DNA of 64,000 bases from Marsupella aquatica. Taxonomy: Eukaryota > Marchantiophyta. Under the pieces are notes generated by a model. The model had not been told where the DNA came from. It was given only the letters and a program-made list of their open reading frames with translations, and did not search any database. Each line of letters starts with the position of its first letter. Within the stretch, counting starts at the first letter, position 1. The DNA lies in NCBI GenBank assembly GCA_973895155.1, contig OZ316895.1:23746001-23810000 (forward strand), written 5' to 3'. This document shows positions 40,133 through 52,583 of this stretch, one piece after another. A program made the position numbers and the translations under genes.

Positions 40133-41387
40133 CTAGTCAAACAAGCTGAAGCCCATATCATCATCGCTCTCTTCCTTCTCCTCTTCCTTCTGCAATTTCG
40201 AAACACACCGTCCAAACAAAACAGTGGCGTTAGAAAACAGCCAATCCTCTGGAGAAGTAAATTTTCATTTTCTCTTAGTCGAGCACATGTCGAACCTATT
40301 CTCTAACATAAGGTACTAAAACCGGAGGCTCCGTAGAAGAACGGGGCTCATAAAATCGATAGCAAGGAATGCGAACAGCAAAAGACTGGGCAAGGGTTGG
40401 CCAGTCCCGAAATGGATTCCTTCTTTAGTTCAATTTCACCAGATCATACCAAAGTACTTCCCTGCCCATGCATTAAATCGAATCCTTTGGAATATGTTGA
40501 CCTACCATAATATTCTTTTAGATAGGGTCACTGCTCATCCCATTCATGTGGAAAATCCACTGTAATGACTCAACCAGGTGGTAAATCACGAATTAATGAA
40601 CTTGGAATGCAGAATTTGTAGATAGACTCATACCTTCTCTTCTACCTTCTCTTCAACGGCTGCTGGCCCACCGCCAGCAGCAGCAGGGGCACCTACGGAG
40701 ACAGCGCCTCCTCCTCCACCTACAACATCCGACGACCACAAGGCGACAGCCTCGTCAACAACAAGATACAGTCTCTCCTCCACACCGACTGTCGTGCATA
40801 ACGTTAGTGATTCGACAATAACTACATAAAACCGAACAAGCAAGAGTCACCTGATCCAACGTTGGTGATGAGATCTTCGACACTTCTCTTCTCAAGAAGC
40901 TTGGCAAAGAGAGAGGGCCAGTACGACTCCACAGTCACGCCGGCGGCCTTGACCAATGTGGCGAGTTTCTCGGCCTGAGATGGTGTCAAGTCAAGGGATA
41001 CAAAAACTCCTCACAAACAAACAAAAAACAAAGAGTCCTTCAAATCACCTATCGACCGCTTCACCATTTCCAATCATGTATCAATTCCTGAGCGACCTTT
41101 CTTCATCCCGAACATCCACATCCTCCCCTCCCCAAACTCTGTTCCGATGCAAGTCTTTAGCTTGCGAAGGACCGTTGTCAGGGCAATACATCCATCCATC
41201 CCACCAGTCAGCCAGACACAAACGCAAAGACATCACCAAAACCCTGCGCAGTCAACAAACAACTCACACAACAAAAATGCACAAGACAGACCGAACTAGA
41301 GCTCGGCGGAAAGGATACGGTGATTGGGATGCCATCGTCGTGCAGGATGAGGGCCGCATATGTCACGGCAAGCTCGCTCACCGACAT
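40133..41387 (-). CDS. RPP1: 60S acidic ribosomal protein P1 (4 exons)
   Basis: Ribosomal stalk protein that pairs with P2 and recruits GTPase translation factors in the cytosol. Exons: 41319-41387, 40851-40974, 40634-40719, 40133-40189; frame continuous, 111 aa, normal for the family. Exon 1 encodes [19 protein letters not shown], exon 2 the dimerisation helices ([34 protein letters not shown]), exon 3 the flexible Gly/Ala/Pro hinge, and exon 4 the conserved acidic tail [12 protein letters not shown] that contacts elongation factors. Nothing is broken. A (GA)n run (about 41461-41478) lies in the 5' UTR or promoter. Confidence 0.95.
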
Positions 41388-43084
41388 GGCTGCCGAATTA
41401 CGAAGCTGAAGAGAGCTCGATTTGGAATTCTTTTGCTCGAGCTTCGGGAGAGCGAGCGAGCGAGAGAGAGAGAGAGAGCGAAAGGAGTCGCGAAATCGAA
41501 AGGGGTCCGAAATGTCGAGTTTCCACTCTTGAGCCTCGAAAACCCTAAACTCTAACCCCAGTTCTACAGTGACAAGGAAACCCTAAAGGTCCGTAACCGG
41601 GGGTCTGCCTGTGGTTAAGGGCTATCCTCTGGTTACCTGTACAGCAGGGGAACGGTGAAGGTCTCTGACGGTGAGGGTTTCATGGGTTAGTGCGCAGGGG
41701 GCAAAAGACTCCACCCACCAGTAGTGTAGTTTTGTTCACCATTGTCAACATTTTCCATTTGCCAGTCTGGGTCAAAGGGTTCTGGTTGGTGTAACAGTAG
41801 TTGAGAATTTTCATTTGTTAGTCTATGTAAGAATGAGGCAGCACTCGGTAGGTGCGTCCGCGAAACCCCTATGCCTATCTAGCCTTGGGACTATCAAATT
41901 TGAATGAGATTCATCTTTACAAGAGACACTATCTTGTAAGGTGGAAATTTTTAAGCAAACAATTTTGCACTGTGAAAGTGAATTGAATGTTTCAGACTGG
42001 AGTCTTGTGGTTGGTAACTTATCCCCACTTGGTAATGATGGGCTGTAACCCATTCATGCTCATAGCCCTTGGAAAATTACATCCCTGACCCCCTCTTCGG
42101 GACAAGCAACCTTGAGGTCTCATATGGCAAGGGGTTCACCGGTTAGGGGGCAAGAGGCTCCGTAAATTTCTAGGGTATTTTTCTCTGTACTTTTGTTCAG
42201 ATTGTCAATCTCAACCCTCCCCCAGACCTGAAACTTTGCTGTATCTGCCCGAAGGGACGAGAACTTGTCTCACAACCATGCGGCCGAGCCTATAATGATT
42301 CTTTTCATGCGACGCTGCTTCCGTAGTAGGGGTGCCCGAACCCAGCAGCCATCCACGAAGGTTTAGCTGCACCCTAACGTTCAGCTCATGCAAGTTGAGT
42401 CACAATTTTTTTTATAATGCCATTACAAAGTGCAGACCTTGTTGAGCTTGGATAAACCATTCCAGCAACAAAAAGGCAAAATGCACTCAAGATTTATGCC
42501 CAATCTATGCTCTTTTCAGGGGCTATACAGGAAACACATCATCTTAAGCTAAAATCTATGCCCTCAGGGATTATAGTCCATAACCCCTTGGAGCCATGGG
42601 TTGTTTAGACACTACTCAGGGATTGTAAAAACTTTGTAGTACGTGGTGATCGCCTGTACTGGGGATTTTCAAGTGTGCATGACAACTTAAGTGCAAACTC
42701 CAATTTCAATTGAGAGGCCAGCAACAATGTGTCAAAACAGATGTAAAATATGTGTGGATGACCCTAATGCCCAAGCATTGCAGGGAAGTGCACAATTAGC
42801 AAGGGTGAGGCACGGAGATTGGGGGAAAGATATAGAGGGTGAGGAACCAATGGAAATGCCAAGTGCAAGGTAAAGCCAAAGCATGGATGGCACAAAGGGA
42901 GGGAGCTTGGAGAGGTGCTTTTGGCTGATTCAGTGGTGAAAAAACATCTAACACTATAATAACCGATGCCGTCTTTTTTGCCTTTCGTCTGTTTACAAAA
43001 TGAGCTGAGGGCGGGAGTCATGTGTGGCCATTGGATTCCTTGACATTTTTTAGAAGCCTTTCATTGGTTTGTTTGTGTGCCCCC
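41388..43084. other. P1 upstream and intergenic
   Basis: Contains the P1 promoter with the (GA)n run. About 41640-41760 and 42110-42210 are weakly related (GGTCTC, GGTTAG.GGGCAA.AG.CTCC, TTTTGTTCA..ATTGTCAA), an old duplication. No gene recognised. Confidence 0.4.
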
Positions 43085-44215
43085 TCGCTTTCTCCTCTGC
43101 CCTCACCCTCCATGCCACGGCCTGCCATGATCCTTTATCCCACGGCCTAGCCTTTGTGCTTGCCCTCTGACATCCACCCTTGCCATGGGCCTGGCTCGCC
43201 CCCTGGTGCATGGTCCTGCCACGGCCCTGACACGCCCACGGCCCTGTTGGGAATAATCCCTATCCCGAGACACCATGCACATGACAACACCATACACATG
43301 ACAACACCATACAAAGTAGTCGACACAGCGAGTACATGGTTCACCTTATGACCGAGGCTACATCCACGGGAAAGTAAGAGACCTTTACTTCTCTCTTGCT
43401 CAACTCCAACAATGAACTGAAGATCCACCAGGGACTGGCACCAGCCCTGGCTATATATACAACAACACTAACGCTAACCTTAGCTAAGTCCTAACCCAAG
43501 TTAGCCTAACTATGGTTAGCTCAAGAGTCACAAGACTAAGAGCAATACCTAACAGGCACCCTCCTTCCCACGCTGCCCTCCCCCTGCCATTCTGCCTCTC
43601 CGTTGCTTGCTTTGAGTGCTACGGCCTACCATGGCCAAGCTCTGTCGTCAGTCCAGGCGCAGTCGTTGCCCCACCCTGCTAATCCAAGCGCAAACCATTG
43701 CCATGTGCTCAGGTGCTGTTGCCACACACTCACCCTGCCCTGATAGTCCAGGTGCGGCAGTGGCGGACAGGCACCGACGGCCACCCACAGTCCAGGCGTG
43801 GCCGTGGCAGATGGGTTGCCCCAGCCATGCCTAGATTGTGGGTCCCCGTCGCCCGGTGCCCGTTGCTCGGTGCCCGTCGCTGCCCGTTTGCCCCCAGCCG
43901 CAACAGGACTGTGGGTGGCCGTTGCCGGTTGCCCGTCGTTGCCTCTCTGCCATGGCCGCCCGTCGCTGCCCGTCCGCCACCACCGCGCCTGGACTGTGGG
44001 TGGCCATCATCCATCGCTGCCTCTCCGCCGCCGCCGTGTCTGGACTGCCACGGCCCTGGCGACCATGTGGCTCTCCCTCCAAGCATGCGTGGACATCAAT
44101 AGTCCTGCCACAGCCTTGGCTCGCCCCTGGCATCCTCCATGCCACAGTCTGTCATGGCCATACCTCGCATGCCCTTGCAACTGCCACTACCCACATTTGG
44201 ACTGACTCACGTTTT
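43085..44215. repeat. GC-rich degenerate repeat island
   Basis: C/G-rich DNA built from short drifting units (GCCACGG, CTGGACTGTGGGTGGCC, CGTCGCTGCCCGT). Several overlapping frames on both strands are open for 100-156 codons at 43698-44308, which reflects composition. Related text at 43085-43240 and 44090-44160 (CTCCATGCCAC, TGGCTCGCCCC) shows that the island once continued across the solo LTR that now splits it. Confidence 0.6.
43245..43554 (-). mobile_element. Solo LTR, copia-related
   Basis: A 310-bp sequence that begins TGTTGGGAATA and ends CCTAACA, the same terminal pattern as the LTRs of the copia element at 52.2-57.9 kb, and shares internal blocks (CGACACAG, TGGTTCACCT, GAGGCTAC.TCCACGGGAA, CTAACCTTAG-type motifs). 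The flanks GGCCC and GGCAC match at 4 of 5 bases, consistent with an old target duplication. There is no internal coding sequence, so it is a solo LTR left by LTR-LTR recombination. Strand is given by analogy with the full element. Confidence 0.75.
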
Positions 44216-44955
44216 GCTGATGGGAGACTGAGTACTTTTGGGGTTGGGGGTCAAAAATTCAACGCCAGATGTGGTCCGAGGGTGGCAGGACCCCAGATGT
44301 ATATATGAGGGGACTAATATTTCAGGGAATGAGACGTAGGCGATGCAATTAGTGATCACGAGAAATAATAGTGGCCACGGCCCATAGGTGATGGCCATGG
44401 CAATGGGCCGCCTCTCACAAAAGTGGGTAATTTTACAAAGTCAAAAGATGATTGCCACAACCCGCGGGTGACAGCCATCGGGATTGGTGACCCTCGCCCC
44501 AAAATGGAAATATAGTTTTCCCACAAGTTTTGTACGACTGCTCTGTATTTTGCCATGTGAGTGAGCTTCAAAAATTATGATTTGTTGGGTTTTGCTCATT
44601 TTTTTGGACAAAGAGGATGGGTGCCCATGGGGACAGATTGCCCTTGGCGCAAAATAGAATATGGTGGTTGTGAACGTTTCTGGGGAGCTTGCAAAGGCCA
44701 ATTCAAGTAAGGGGATACCATAGAGGCAAGAGACATCCTTGAAGTAGGATGATTGCCACCAAGGTTGGGAGGTTGAGACGAGGGATTGTGGTAAGGAGTA
44801 TCCTCGACGGATATTGGGTCTCTTGCAAAGGTGTGGCCCAACCGGCGTTCAAGATACTCAAGGGTATGTTGAGCTTGATTGGGGGTGCATAAAAAATTCT
44901 CATATGTTTTGTGGATTGGATCCAAATGATGGACGGGTTTTGAGAGTTTTTGCAC

Positions 44956-45598
44956 CATGAGAACCCGAGGGGAGAGGTTGGAAGCTGATCGTGAGCGTCA
45001 TGCCCAAAATATGGAAGCAATAAATGCAAGGCGTCGGCAACAATATGCTCAGGGACGATTGCAAGAGGGGGCTCAAGTCCGTGCGGTGCCATAACCAAGT
45101 GCCACACCAACTGTGGGTTCCCCGCTGCCGGAACCAAGTGTGGCACTTTTGGCACCACAACCAAGTGGTTCAGGTGTCGTGCCAAGTGTGCCACTTGCCC
45201 ATAGAGTTAGTGGTCGACAACTATGGCGTGAAGCAGGGGCACCACGACAAACTCTAACAACACCATTGCTTTCCCTTGGGGGGGGGGGGGCAAGTTTAGG
45301 ATCAACTCTGGCCTCTGGCTGCGCAAATAGTGGAAGGGAGCTTCGTCGTGAAGCTAGGGCTACTCAACAAGCCTTGGCCAGATCCATTGCTATCAATAAC
45401 GGCCGAGAGGTTGCCCCAAGTGTAATATCCAGCCGTGTAGTGACACCTGTGAGCGGTCCATCTGACCCTCCCATGTTCGATGAAAGTTGGCTCATTGATG
45501 GTGCCTTGGACGCATGTAGGGTTGACCAGCCTCCAAAGGAATTTGTCATTCCCCCACCTCAACATCTTGCCCTCACTCAAAATCTTGCCCTCACTTGA
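44956..45598 (+). pseudogene. Arg/Gln-rich coding relic, family unknown
   Basis: A frame from 44956 reads MRTRGERLEADRERHAQNM and then an NARRRQQYAQGRLQEG-like stretch before a stop near 45091. The next frame (45113-45598) contains RQLWREAGAPRQTL and RELRREARATQQALARS, a repeated Arg-rich motif, and FDESWLIDGALDACRVDQPP. Repeated R..R motifs of this kind occur at the N-terminus of some transposon proteins, such as Helitron-type helicases, but this is only a resemblance. A 13-base G run (45278-45290) lies inside. Likely a broken mobile-element gene or a domesticated relic. Confidence 0.3.
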
Positions 45599-45900
45599 AG
45601 TCTTTCGTGCAATGCACGGGGCTAGTTTTACACGGGGCTAGTTTTACAATAGAAGTACCAACTGAGTCCTCTCTTAAGGGCTTAGGTGAAGACTCTAGAC
45701 AGTAACTCCCAATACAAACAAAACTGATGATAAAGTTCAATAGTTAAATTTATAAGTGATTGACAAAAATGACAGTCTAAATAAAGATAAAACTGAAATG
45801 CGGATGGACAGAAACAAGATAGGGCAAACTAACCAAAATAGCATATACTTTTCTATGGTGCAAGACTTTTCTTCATATCTGTTTATGTTCAGGGTAATGG

Positions 45901-46041
45901 TGATGGGGCTAGTATATAACAAATGGCCATGGCTTTTCCAAGGAATGTGTCATGGGGCTAGTATTTAACAAATTGCCATGCCTTTTACATTAAGGAAAGG
46001 GTCATGGGGCTAGTGTTGAACAAATGGCCACGACTTTTCCC
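45901..46041. repeat. ~50-bp tandem repeat, three copies
   Basis: ATGGGGCTAGT followed by AACAAATGGCCATGGCTTTTCC recurs at 45901, 45951 and 46002 with small changes. The GGGGCTAGT block also occurs near 45620 and 25395. Confidence 0.7.
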
Positions 46042-46255
46042 ACCCAGTTGATATCTTCTAAGTAGGCGATCACCCATTATGGGTGGAGACTGGATGTTAC
46101 AGTGTTTCATGAATATGAGAATTACATGGAGTGTGAGAAACACATGCATCAACCAGGATTCCAGGAAGCAGAGTCACATTGTACTCTTGTCCTGGCAAAA
46201 ATGCGTCTATGCAGGGGCCAAACGATCAGACCTGTCTTAAAGTTACCAACTCGAT

Positions 46256-46540
46256 ACCCCCAAGAGGACTGAGTAAACGATTACAATCATATCTTGTGAA
46301 GTATACTTGCAGATAAGTGACTAAAGTAATTACAGCTTCTTAATGCCTTTCGTCATTGGTCTCCAGAACTGCTCTAAAAACTGTATCACTCAATATACCC
46401 CAATATACCCCAAGAGGAGTGAGCAAAGGATTACGATCATAAGTTGTGAAATATACTTGCAGAGAAGGGACTAAAGTGTCACAGCTACTTGATGCCTGTC
46501 ATAGGTTCTCCGGAAGTGCCCTGAAAATTGCACTTCTACT
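46256..46540. repeat. 150-bp tandem duplication
   Basis: CCCCAAGAGGA(C/G)TGAG opens copies at about 46257 and 46407. They also share GATTAC(A/G)ATCATA, TATACTTGCAGA and GGGACTAAAGT-type blocks. Confidence 0.8.
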
Positions 46541-46670
46541 AAAATGAGTGAAAGTAAAACAATAATTGCATGGCATGACAAGGCCAAGAAGCAAAAGGTG
46601 CTCGGCTGACAGGAAGAAAGTTAACAGAGTAGATGTGTAGCTAAATTTGTCGGACCGATTCTACTCAAAG

Positions 46671-47075
46671 AGTACTCCTCAAATTGACACCACGGCACTC
46701 TTTACAGTTTGCACTGATACTTAAGTTCTCAGATTTCACACACGTAAAAAAAACCCACTTCATTTCATTCCCAGAAGAAACTAACTCCCAGAAGGAAACC
46801 GATTCAGATTCATTACAATGATTCCAAAAATGCTTTACTGTGATTGTGGGATACAGTACTCCTCAAATTTATACCACTGCACTCTTTACAGTTTGCACTG
46901 ATACTTAGGTTCTCAGATTTCACACACGTAACAAAACCCACTTGATCAATCCCAGAAGAAACTAACTCCAAGAAGGAAAACAGATTCAGATTCATTACAA
47001 TAATTCCAAAAACTCGTTCCCAGAAGAAACTAATTCCCAGAAGGAGACAGATTCAGATTCATTCCAATGATTCTC
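46671..47075. repeat. 184-bp tandem duplication plus a partial third copy
   Basis: AGTACTCCTCAAATT begins copies at 46671 and 46855. They share CACTCTTTACAGTTTGCACT, TTCTCAGATTTCACACACGT and a CCCAGAAG(A)AAACTAACTCC tail. That tail alone recurs at about 47018-47075. Confidence 0.9.
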
Positions 47076-48104
47076 AAGGACACGCATGGTAATATGGAAA
47101 CCATGGTAATATGACAACCTCGTGAGCAGTGAAAGAAACTTCTGCTCAGATCCAGGTTCGAGGAAAACCACAATGTTTTCTGCCCATTAGACAGACCAAA
47201 TCTGGACTACTGTAGTGACAGCGAAACAGTCTCCTTTACTTTTGCTCCCGGTCTCGTCTCGCAAACATTGGATTTAAAGTAGAACGAACTGTACCCAAAA
47301 TTAAAGTTATCGAGCACCCAACTGAACAATGGAAATCTACAATAGATCTTCCAATGTCGGTTAAGGCAACTTCGATTTCAACGTGTATCATCTCTGAACA
47401 CTTTTGTTCTCTACACACTATACAAAATGGTACAAGAACTTACTGCGTGATGTACCGTGCTCAAGAGGCATCACATGAAAGTTTCCATAAAAACACAATC
47501 CATGTTATCCACATGTCATGTCCTTTGCAAGAAAAAAACGATTAAGAGGAAGCAGAAAATTTCCGACCAGGTAGCTTTGAAAGTTTCATCACCGAGTTCA
47601 CTGCTTCAAAGCACACCAGTTGGCCGCGTTGAATCTTTCAACGATAGCAACCAACAGCGTGTGACTAAGTTAACAAACACACGCACATTTGCGGCTCCAC
47701 AATGCCAAACAGCTCAAGCGACTGCAAATCCTCCTCCCGTTACCACACAAGTTTTCGAAGCAGCGCTGATTGACAAAAGGAAATGCCTGGAAACCGAGAC
47801 CGATTTCGGTTAATGAACATACAGCCCTCCCCAAGAAGATGATGCAAAGGACGTTAGGCCAGCAGCGGCAAATGTGACCGACTGTTTCGAGCAGAAGGAA
47901 GCTCCATATGAACAATCGGTGATAACTGAAGCACAACAGCCTTTTAAGTCGCAGACAACTTACTCGGTTGATCGAAATGGACCAAGTGGGTCCAACTGAT
48001 GAGGCAAAATCTTCCATCTCTCCTTTGATACGTTTCGAAAGTACTGCCGAAATCTCTGTACAAGGGGCGGATTGCTGGCTGGTGATACACGTCTTCCTCT
48101 CTTC
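47076..48104. other. 3' flank of the PITH gene
   Basis: A 118-codon plus frame (47457-47813) matches no family. No gene or repeat supported. The last part is likely the 3' UTR of the PITH-domain gene. Confidence 0.35.
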
Positions 48105-48719
48105 TTAGAAATCAGTAACCTGAGGAGGAGCTTCTTCACCAGGCGTTTTGTGCTCGGAAGGATTCGCCACGGCTTCGTATACAATCGTTGTGACTGCATC
48201 CCTATGACTGTCCGTCGCCTCTCCCCGCAACCCCACAAAACGTATCTCCGTGCTCGTTCCACCGAAGCTCTCCGGAAAGTGGAGTGTGAGGTTTGCCACT
48301 CCCTTAAAACGAGCATACCTCGTTTGGTACTCGAGCTCCCCGCGAGGATTCTCAGCAAGGTCCCATTCCTGCACGGGGGACAAGTCTTGCACGTTGGAAA
48401 AGTCGATGTCAATCCGGTTTATGAATGCGCGCATTTTGGCCGGACTGGTCCCGTTTGCTCCACCGATGATAGAGATCCCTTTGATGATGACGTCGCTGGT
48501 GAATGGAATGAAGAGAAGTAGCTCTGGATCGTCAGCATTGCTCCTCAACGTTTCGGCCGAAACCTCCAGGCGGCGATCCCAGCTCTTTAGTACCGATTTC
48601 GCGCTGTCTTCCACTGCCTCGTTCAACGCCCACACCTTGGGCAGGTCGATATGTTTGTAGAGGGAAAAGCCAGCTCCACAATCATGGTCCGCACAGTCAT
48701 GGGAATGTGTGCAAGCCAT
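48105..48719 (-). CDS. PITHD1: PITH-domain protein, PITHD1 type
   Basis: A 204-residue single-exon frame. The PITH domain (about 17-186) is the C-terminal, proteasome-interacting domain of thioredoxin-like protein 1 and related proteins. Recognisable landmarks in order are GFSLYKHIDLPKVWALNE, SNADDPELLLFIPFTSDV, IIKGISIIGG, INRIDIDFSNVQD, GELEYQTRYARFKGVANLTL, FVGLRGEATDSHRDAV and YEAVANPSEH. The last three blocks match animal PITHD1 closely, so this is the PITHD1 branch. The His/Cys-rich start (MACTHSHDCADHDC) is also typical of that branch, which is why I start at 48719; an in-frame ATG at 48734 would add five residues. Confidence 0.88.
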   Translation of the reverse strand: MACTHSHDCADHDCGAGFSLYKHIDLPKVWALNEAVEDSAKSVLKSWDRRLEVSAETLRSNADDPELLLFIPFTSDVIIKGISIIGGANGTSPAKMRAFINRIDIDFSNVQDLSPVQEWDLAENPRGELEYQTRYARFKGVANLTLHFPESFGGTSTEIRFVGLRGEATDSHRDAVTTIVYEAVANPSEHKTPGEEAPPQVTDF

Positions 48720-51700
48720 CTTTCCGCTCCTCAACCTTATATCCCGTTACCACACGTGCTGAATCGCCAGTCCTAAGAACTGAATGGAGTTCAGTTAGAA
48801 TGGAGTCAAAAGTGCAGACAAGCAGCTGATCAGCGAAAGATTTCAATGATTGTTGACAATGTCTCCGTTGCAAATGTTGTCGGAGAGTTCAGTATCAAAT
48901 TGCCAAGACTTTCCGACAAGATGACGGTAATGCACAGCAACGCAGGTTTGCAAACAACTTTGGATGTGGATGGACAAGTAATCAATCTGCATAGACAGGA
49001 CGTTGTCTGTACAACCGCGACTCAGTAAGCGTGGTGAGCAGTTTGGTGGATAGGTTGTTTGGTCGACCGCAACAATTTTCGGGCTCGGATTCGAGGTTCG
49101 TTCAACGAATGACCAACGCAAAGACGCAAAACAGTCAGGTGACGTGAAGAGGGATGCAAGAATGAGCCCTAAATGTCACAAATTCAAAGGAACTGCTCGA
49201 CTGGTAGAAATAGGTGGAAATCTCTGTTGATCAGTCGTTGCTCCTTCAGATAAGAGGCACACAACCAATCTAGAGAATCTGGAAAATTTGACACGAGAAA
49301 AAAGACACTGCAAAAACACTCCAGCACTAAAGATGAAATACTGTCCCCGATGGCCAATGAAACTGCTCCACTATAAAACACTTCAAGCACTCCTATCAAG
49401 TACCCGTATGGGACACCTCTTGAACTAAATCTAGAGTGGCCCTTGAGCAGCCCGAGCGACCTAAACAAAAGAAACTCGCAACGACACCAAATCCTGCAAA
49501 AGGCGAAGTACAATACAATAGAACCACGCACAAGACTTTTCGAGGACGCACGCCGCAGACAACATTCAAAAAGGATACTCACTCTCGTCACCCTAATGTC
49601 AGAGGCCAAGAACCTCACTTCCCTACACAATATATCCACCACTACTGCACAACTACCGACAAGCTGTACTGTGAAGTCAAACGTACAGACTGATCCAATT
49701 CCAACAACAAAGCTTCTGGTAGATATGACGACGAGACTTCAACAAGTAATCTGGTTTACCAAATCAAGAACCTAGAATGGACACAACTTGCACGAACAGA
49801 AACACAAACAGCGATCGAGAGAATGGGTGAATCGATCACAACTCCTCCCGTTCCCTTAGCCAAATCAATCAATCAAATCTTTGATAAAAACCCTCGCATA
49901 CCCTCACAATCAACGTACGAGGAGATGATAGACACGGGACCCACCAACCAACCTTCCCCTTACCGACAACTCAAATCCTCGACGAAAAGCAACCCTCAAA
50001 AACTGTGTACCATGAAATCGCAGAGACCGAAAGAGCGTACTCACTGCGGGTGATTCACGCTCAATACGACCGTCGAAGCGTGGCCGAGGCTTCCAGAATC
50101 CAGAAGAGGCGGAATCGGAGAATCGCAATTGGAATCGAAAGGACGCCGATCTTCAATTCTCGGTGACGAGAGCTTACGGTAATGTGACGAGATCCAGATA
50201 CGCAACAAAGAAATGAAATGCTATCAGCACTTCCAGAAATGAGAAAGATTGATCGATAGAATGATTGAATCACGGGAAAAGATTGATCCGCAGACTTCAA
50301 ACGGCTGATCGATAGACTATTGATGCAATTGTGGAAAAGATTGATCGGCAGAAAACTAATGATCGATGCACTAAAATCTCGCGTCTCATTTGCATATAAA
50401 TAGTCTCACATCTCCAGCGGAATCATGAATTACGCGCAAAGCTTGAATGGGATGGGTTGTAAGGTTCGCTGCTCCCATAGCATTGTGGGTGTTACGATGG
50501 CATGCTTTTGTTGCTCGAATCTTGGGTAAATGGTAAATGCGCAGCAGTAAGATTTGAATTTATTTTTCAAACAATTGAGTAAATGGCGATAATAAAATCC
50601 AACCGTTGAGTGTTTTCAGACAATTGTTTTTGGAGTTTTCTTTGAGCTTTCTTCGAAAACGAGATTTATTTTGGTAAAACCTCGATGTGGAAAAAAGAAA
50701 AAAGCCACCGTGAAAAATGAATCCTACAGCAATGTCACCTTGTAGTGTCCAGGAGTCGACACGTGCCTCTGTGGACCTAATTGTCTTTTAACACGTGGAT
50801 TCGAGTAGTTTACTAGGCGTTATAAAAAAAATGTTGTTGGAGTTAGCGGAGTGGAGGAGTTATGATGGAGGGCTATCACAGCTTCTCCCAAACTCTACAG
50901 CCATAGACCAATCCGTATGTGTTGGTGTCTTTTCAGAACTTTAATAGATGGATTTGGTTGCCAAATAACTTTCTATTATTTCACCTTTAGACCAAAGTCA
51001 TCTAAGAAATGAACTTGCTCACAAGCTATTCTGGAGCTATTATCTAGAGTGAACCCTCTAAACCATGCCTCTTAAGGTAGGGCCTAACTTAAAGTGAGAG
51101 TGAAGCCTCTACATGGTGACTCTAAGCAAGTGCATAATTGAAAGAGAGGGAATACATAAATATACAAAAACAGGAGTATGGGCAAAAAACTGAGTGCACA
51201 ATTGAAAGTGAAGATGTAGAAAAAAAACAAGGATAAGGACAAAAATGAAAGAAAATAACATGGACTCCTTTTAGTGTGCAGGACTTACTTTGCTCCTCCT
51301 CTATATTTACATTCAAGGAACACTCAAGTAATTATGCTAGTTAACAGCAATGTGAACAAACATGGCTACCAAAGACCCTTTAATGTAATATGACTTCTTT
51401 TGTTGGCATCATGATTTTTTGGGATCTTCCTTGATTTCCTTCCCTCATCTCTGAACTCATTTCTCCTGCCCACCCTTTCTAGTAAGTGGTTGGGTTTGGA
51501 TAAACATGTACAAATTAACCAAGCTTGAGGGTGGACCCTAGAACACCCATGGACAGTGACACCAGTTACACCCTCACTCGTAGACACTCCACCCGAGACT
51601 CCTCCCACTTCCAAAACATTTTAACCAGTACATTTCCCCCTTCAATTCCAATATTGCTGGGCAACCAAATCAAATGTCACTGGGCTTACTACAGTTGGCT

Positions 51701-52223
51701 TGGAAGGATGTTTCCTACTACAAATATATTTTCTCCTTTTGTTCAGATTTGGAGTTAAAGCTAAGAATTTTTCTAAAGATTTAATACTCAGTCAGTGTAA
51801 ACATCTGCTCTCAAGTTTTTTGAAAATTTTTACCAACAAATTTTGCCTTTCAATTTCTCCATCCATATTCACTAAAATATAGCTGACTTCTTAGACGTGG
51901 CTCAAAAAGAGCTTTTGCCAATTCTCAATCAGAATTGAGAGAACTACCAATTTTCAAAGATGATTGTCTTTTTACTTGTCATATCACCTCAATACACATG
52001 TTTTGCACAAAAGATGATGTTGCCCAAAAGCTATGTGTGTGTGAAAGATGTTTTTGTGCAAAATATGTTGTTATGTAAAAATAATATTGGGTAAAGATGT
52101 CATTGAGCAAAAGACACAAAAGAGTAAATGATGTCTTTGTGCAAAAGATATTATTGAGGAAAAGATGTAGTTATGTAAACAAAGTTATTGCACAAAAGAT
52201 TGTACAGGAGGGAAGGGTCTAGG
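48720..52223. other. PITH gene upstream and intergenic
   Basis: Short frames at 49184-50300 on both strands match no family. A degenerate duplication at about 50240-50370 shares GATTGATC(G/C)G.AGA and TGATCGAT(A)GA blocks. TATAAATAG at 50395-50403, preceded by ATTTGCAT, resembles a core promoter, but no gene follows. From about 51985 to 52205 a degenerate short repeat (GCAAAAGATGT.., TTATGTAAA) leads up to the retrotransposon. Confidence 0.4.
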
Positions 52224-52569
52224 TGTTGAGCATAGACGACAATCGCAACGGCAAGCCCATGAACCGTCCAACGCACAAGAGTCGACACAGAGAGATACGT
52301 GGTTCACCTCCACATGAGGCTACGTCCACGGGAACACACGAGAGCTTTACTACACTCTAGGCCGACCGTCCATACCAAGCATCCACAGCGCAAGCTCTCT
52401 CTATCTCTCAACTAGCTCCGTAAGAATGAGCCTGAGTTCCACTCTCTCCAAGAAAACACCGCTTGGTTATAGAGTGTGCACAGCATGACTAACCTAACCA
52501 AGTCTGCGACTAAGGTTAGCCTTAACTATGGTACAATCGTAACTCTAGACCTAAGAGTAAATCCTAACA
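52224..52569 (-). repeat. 3' LTR of the copia element
   Basis: On the plus strand it runs from TGTTGAGCATAG to AAATCCTAACA. It is the downstream LTR for the minus-strand element and is about 96% identical to 57575-57920. Confidence 0.95.
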
Positions 52570-52583
52570 ATCTCCCCCTTGAC
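52570..52583 (-). other. Polypurine tract
   Basis: Minus strand reads AAGGGGGAGAT directly before the 3' LTR, the usual primer for plus-strand DNA synthesis. Confidence 0.85.

Noticed and set aside
43698-44308. Several overlapping frames of 118-156 codons
   Set aside because: All arise in GC-rich repeat DNA where stop codons are rare in every register.
47457-47813. 118-codon plus frame after the PITH gene
   Set aside because: No domain and no resemblance to known proteins; convergent with the PITH 3' end.
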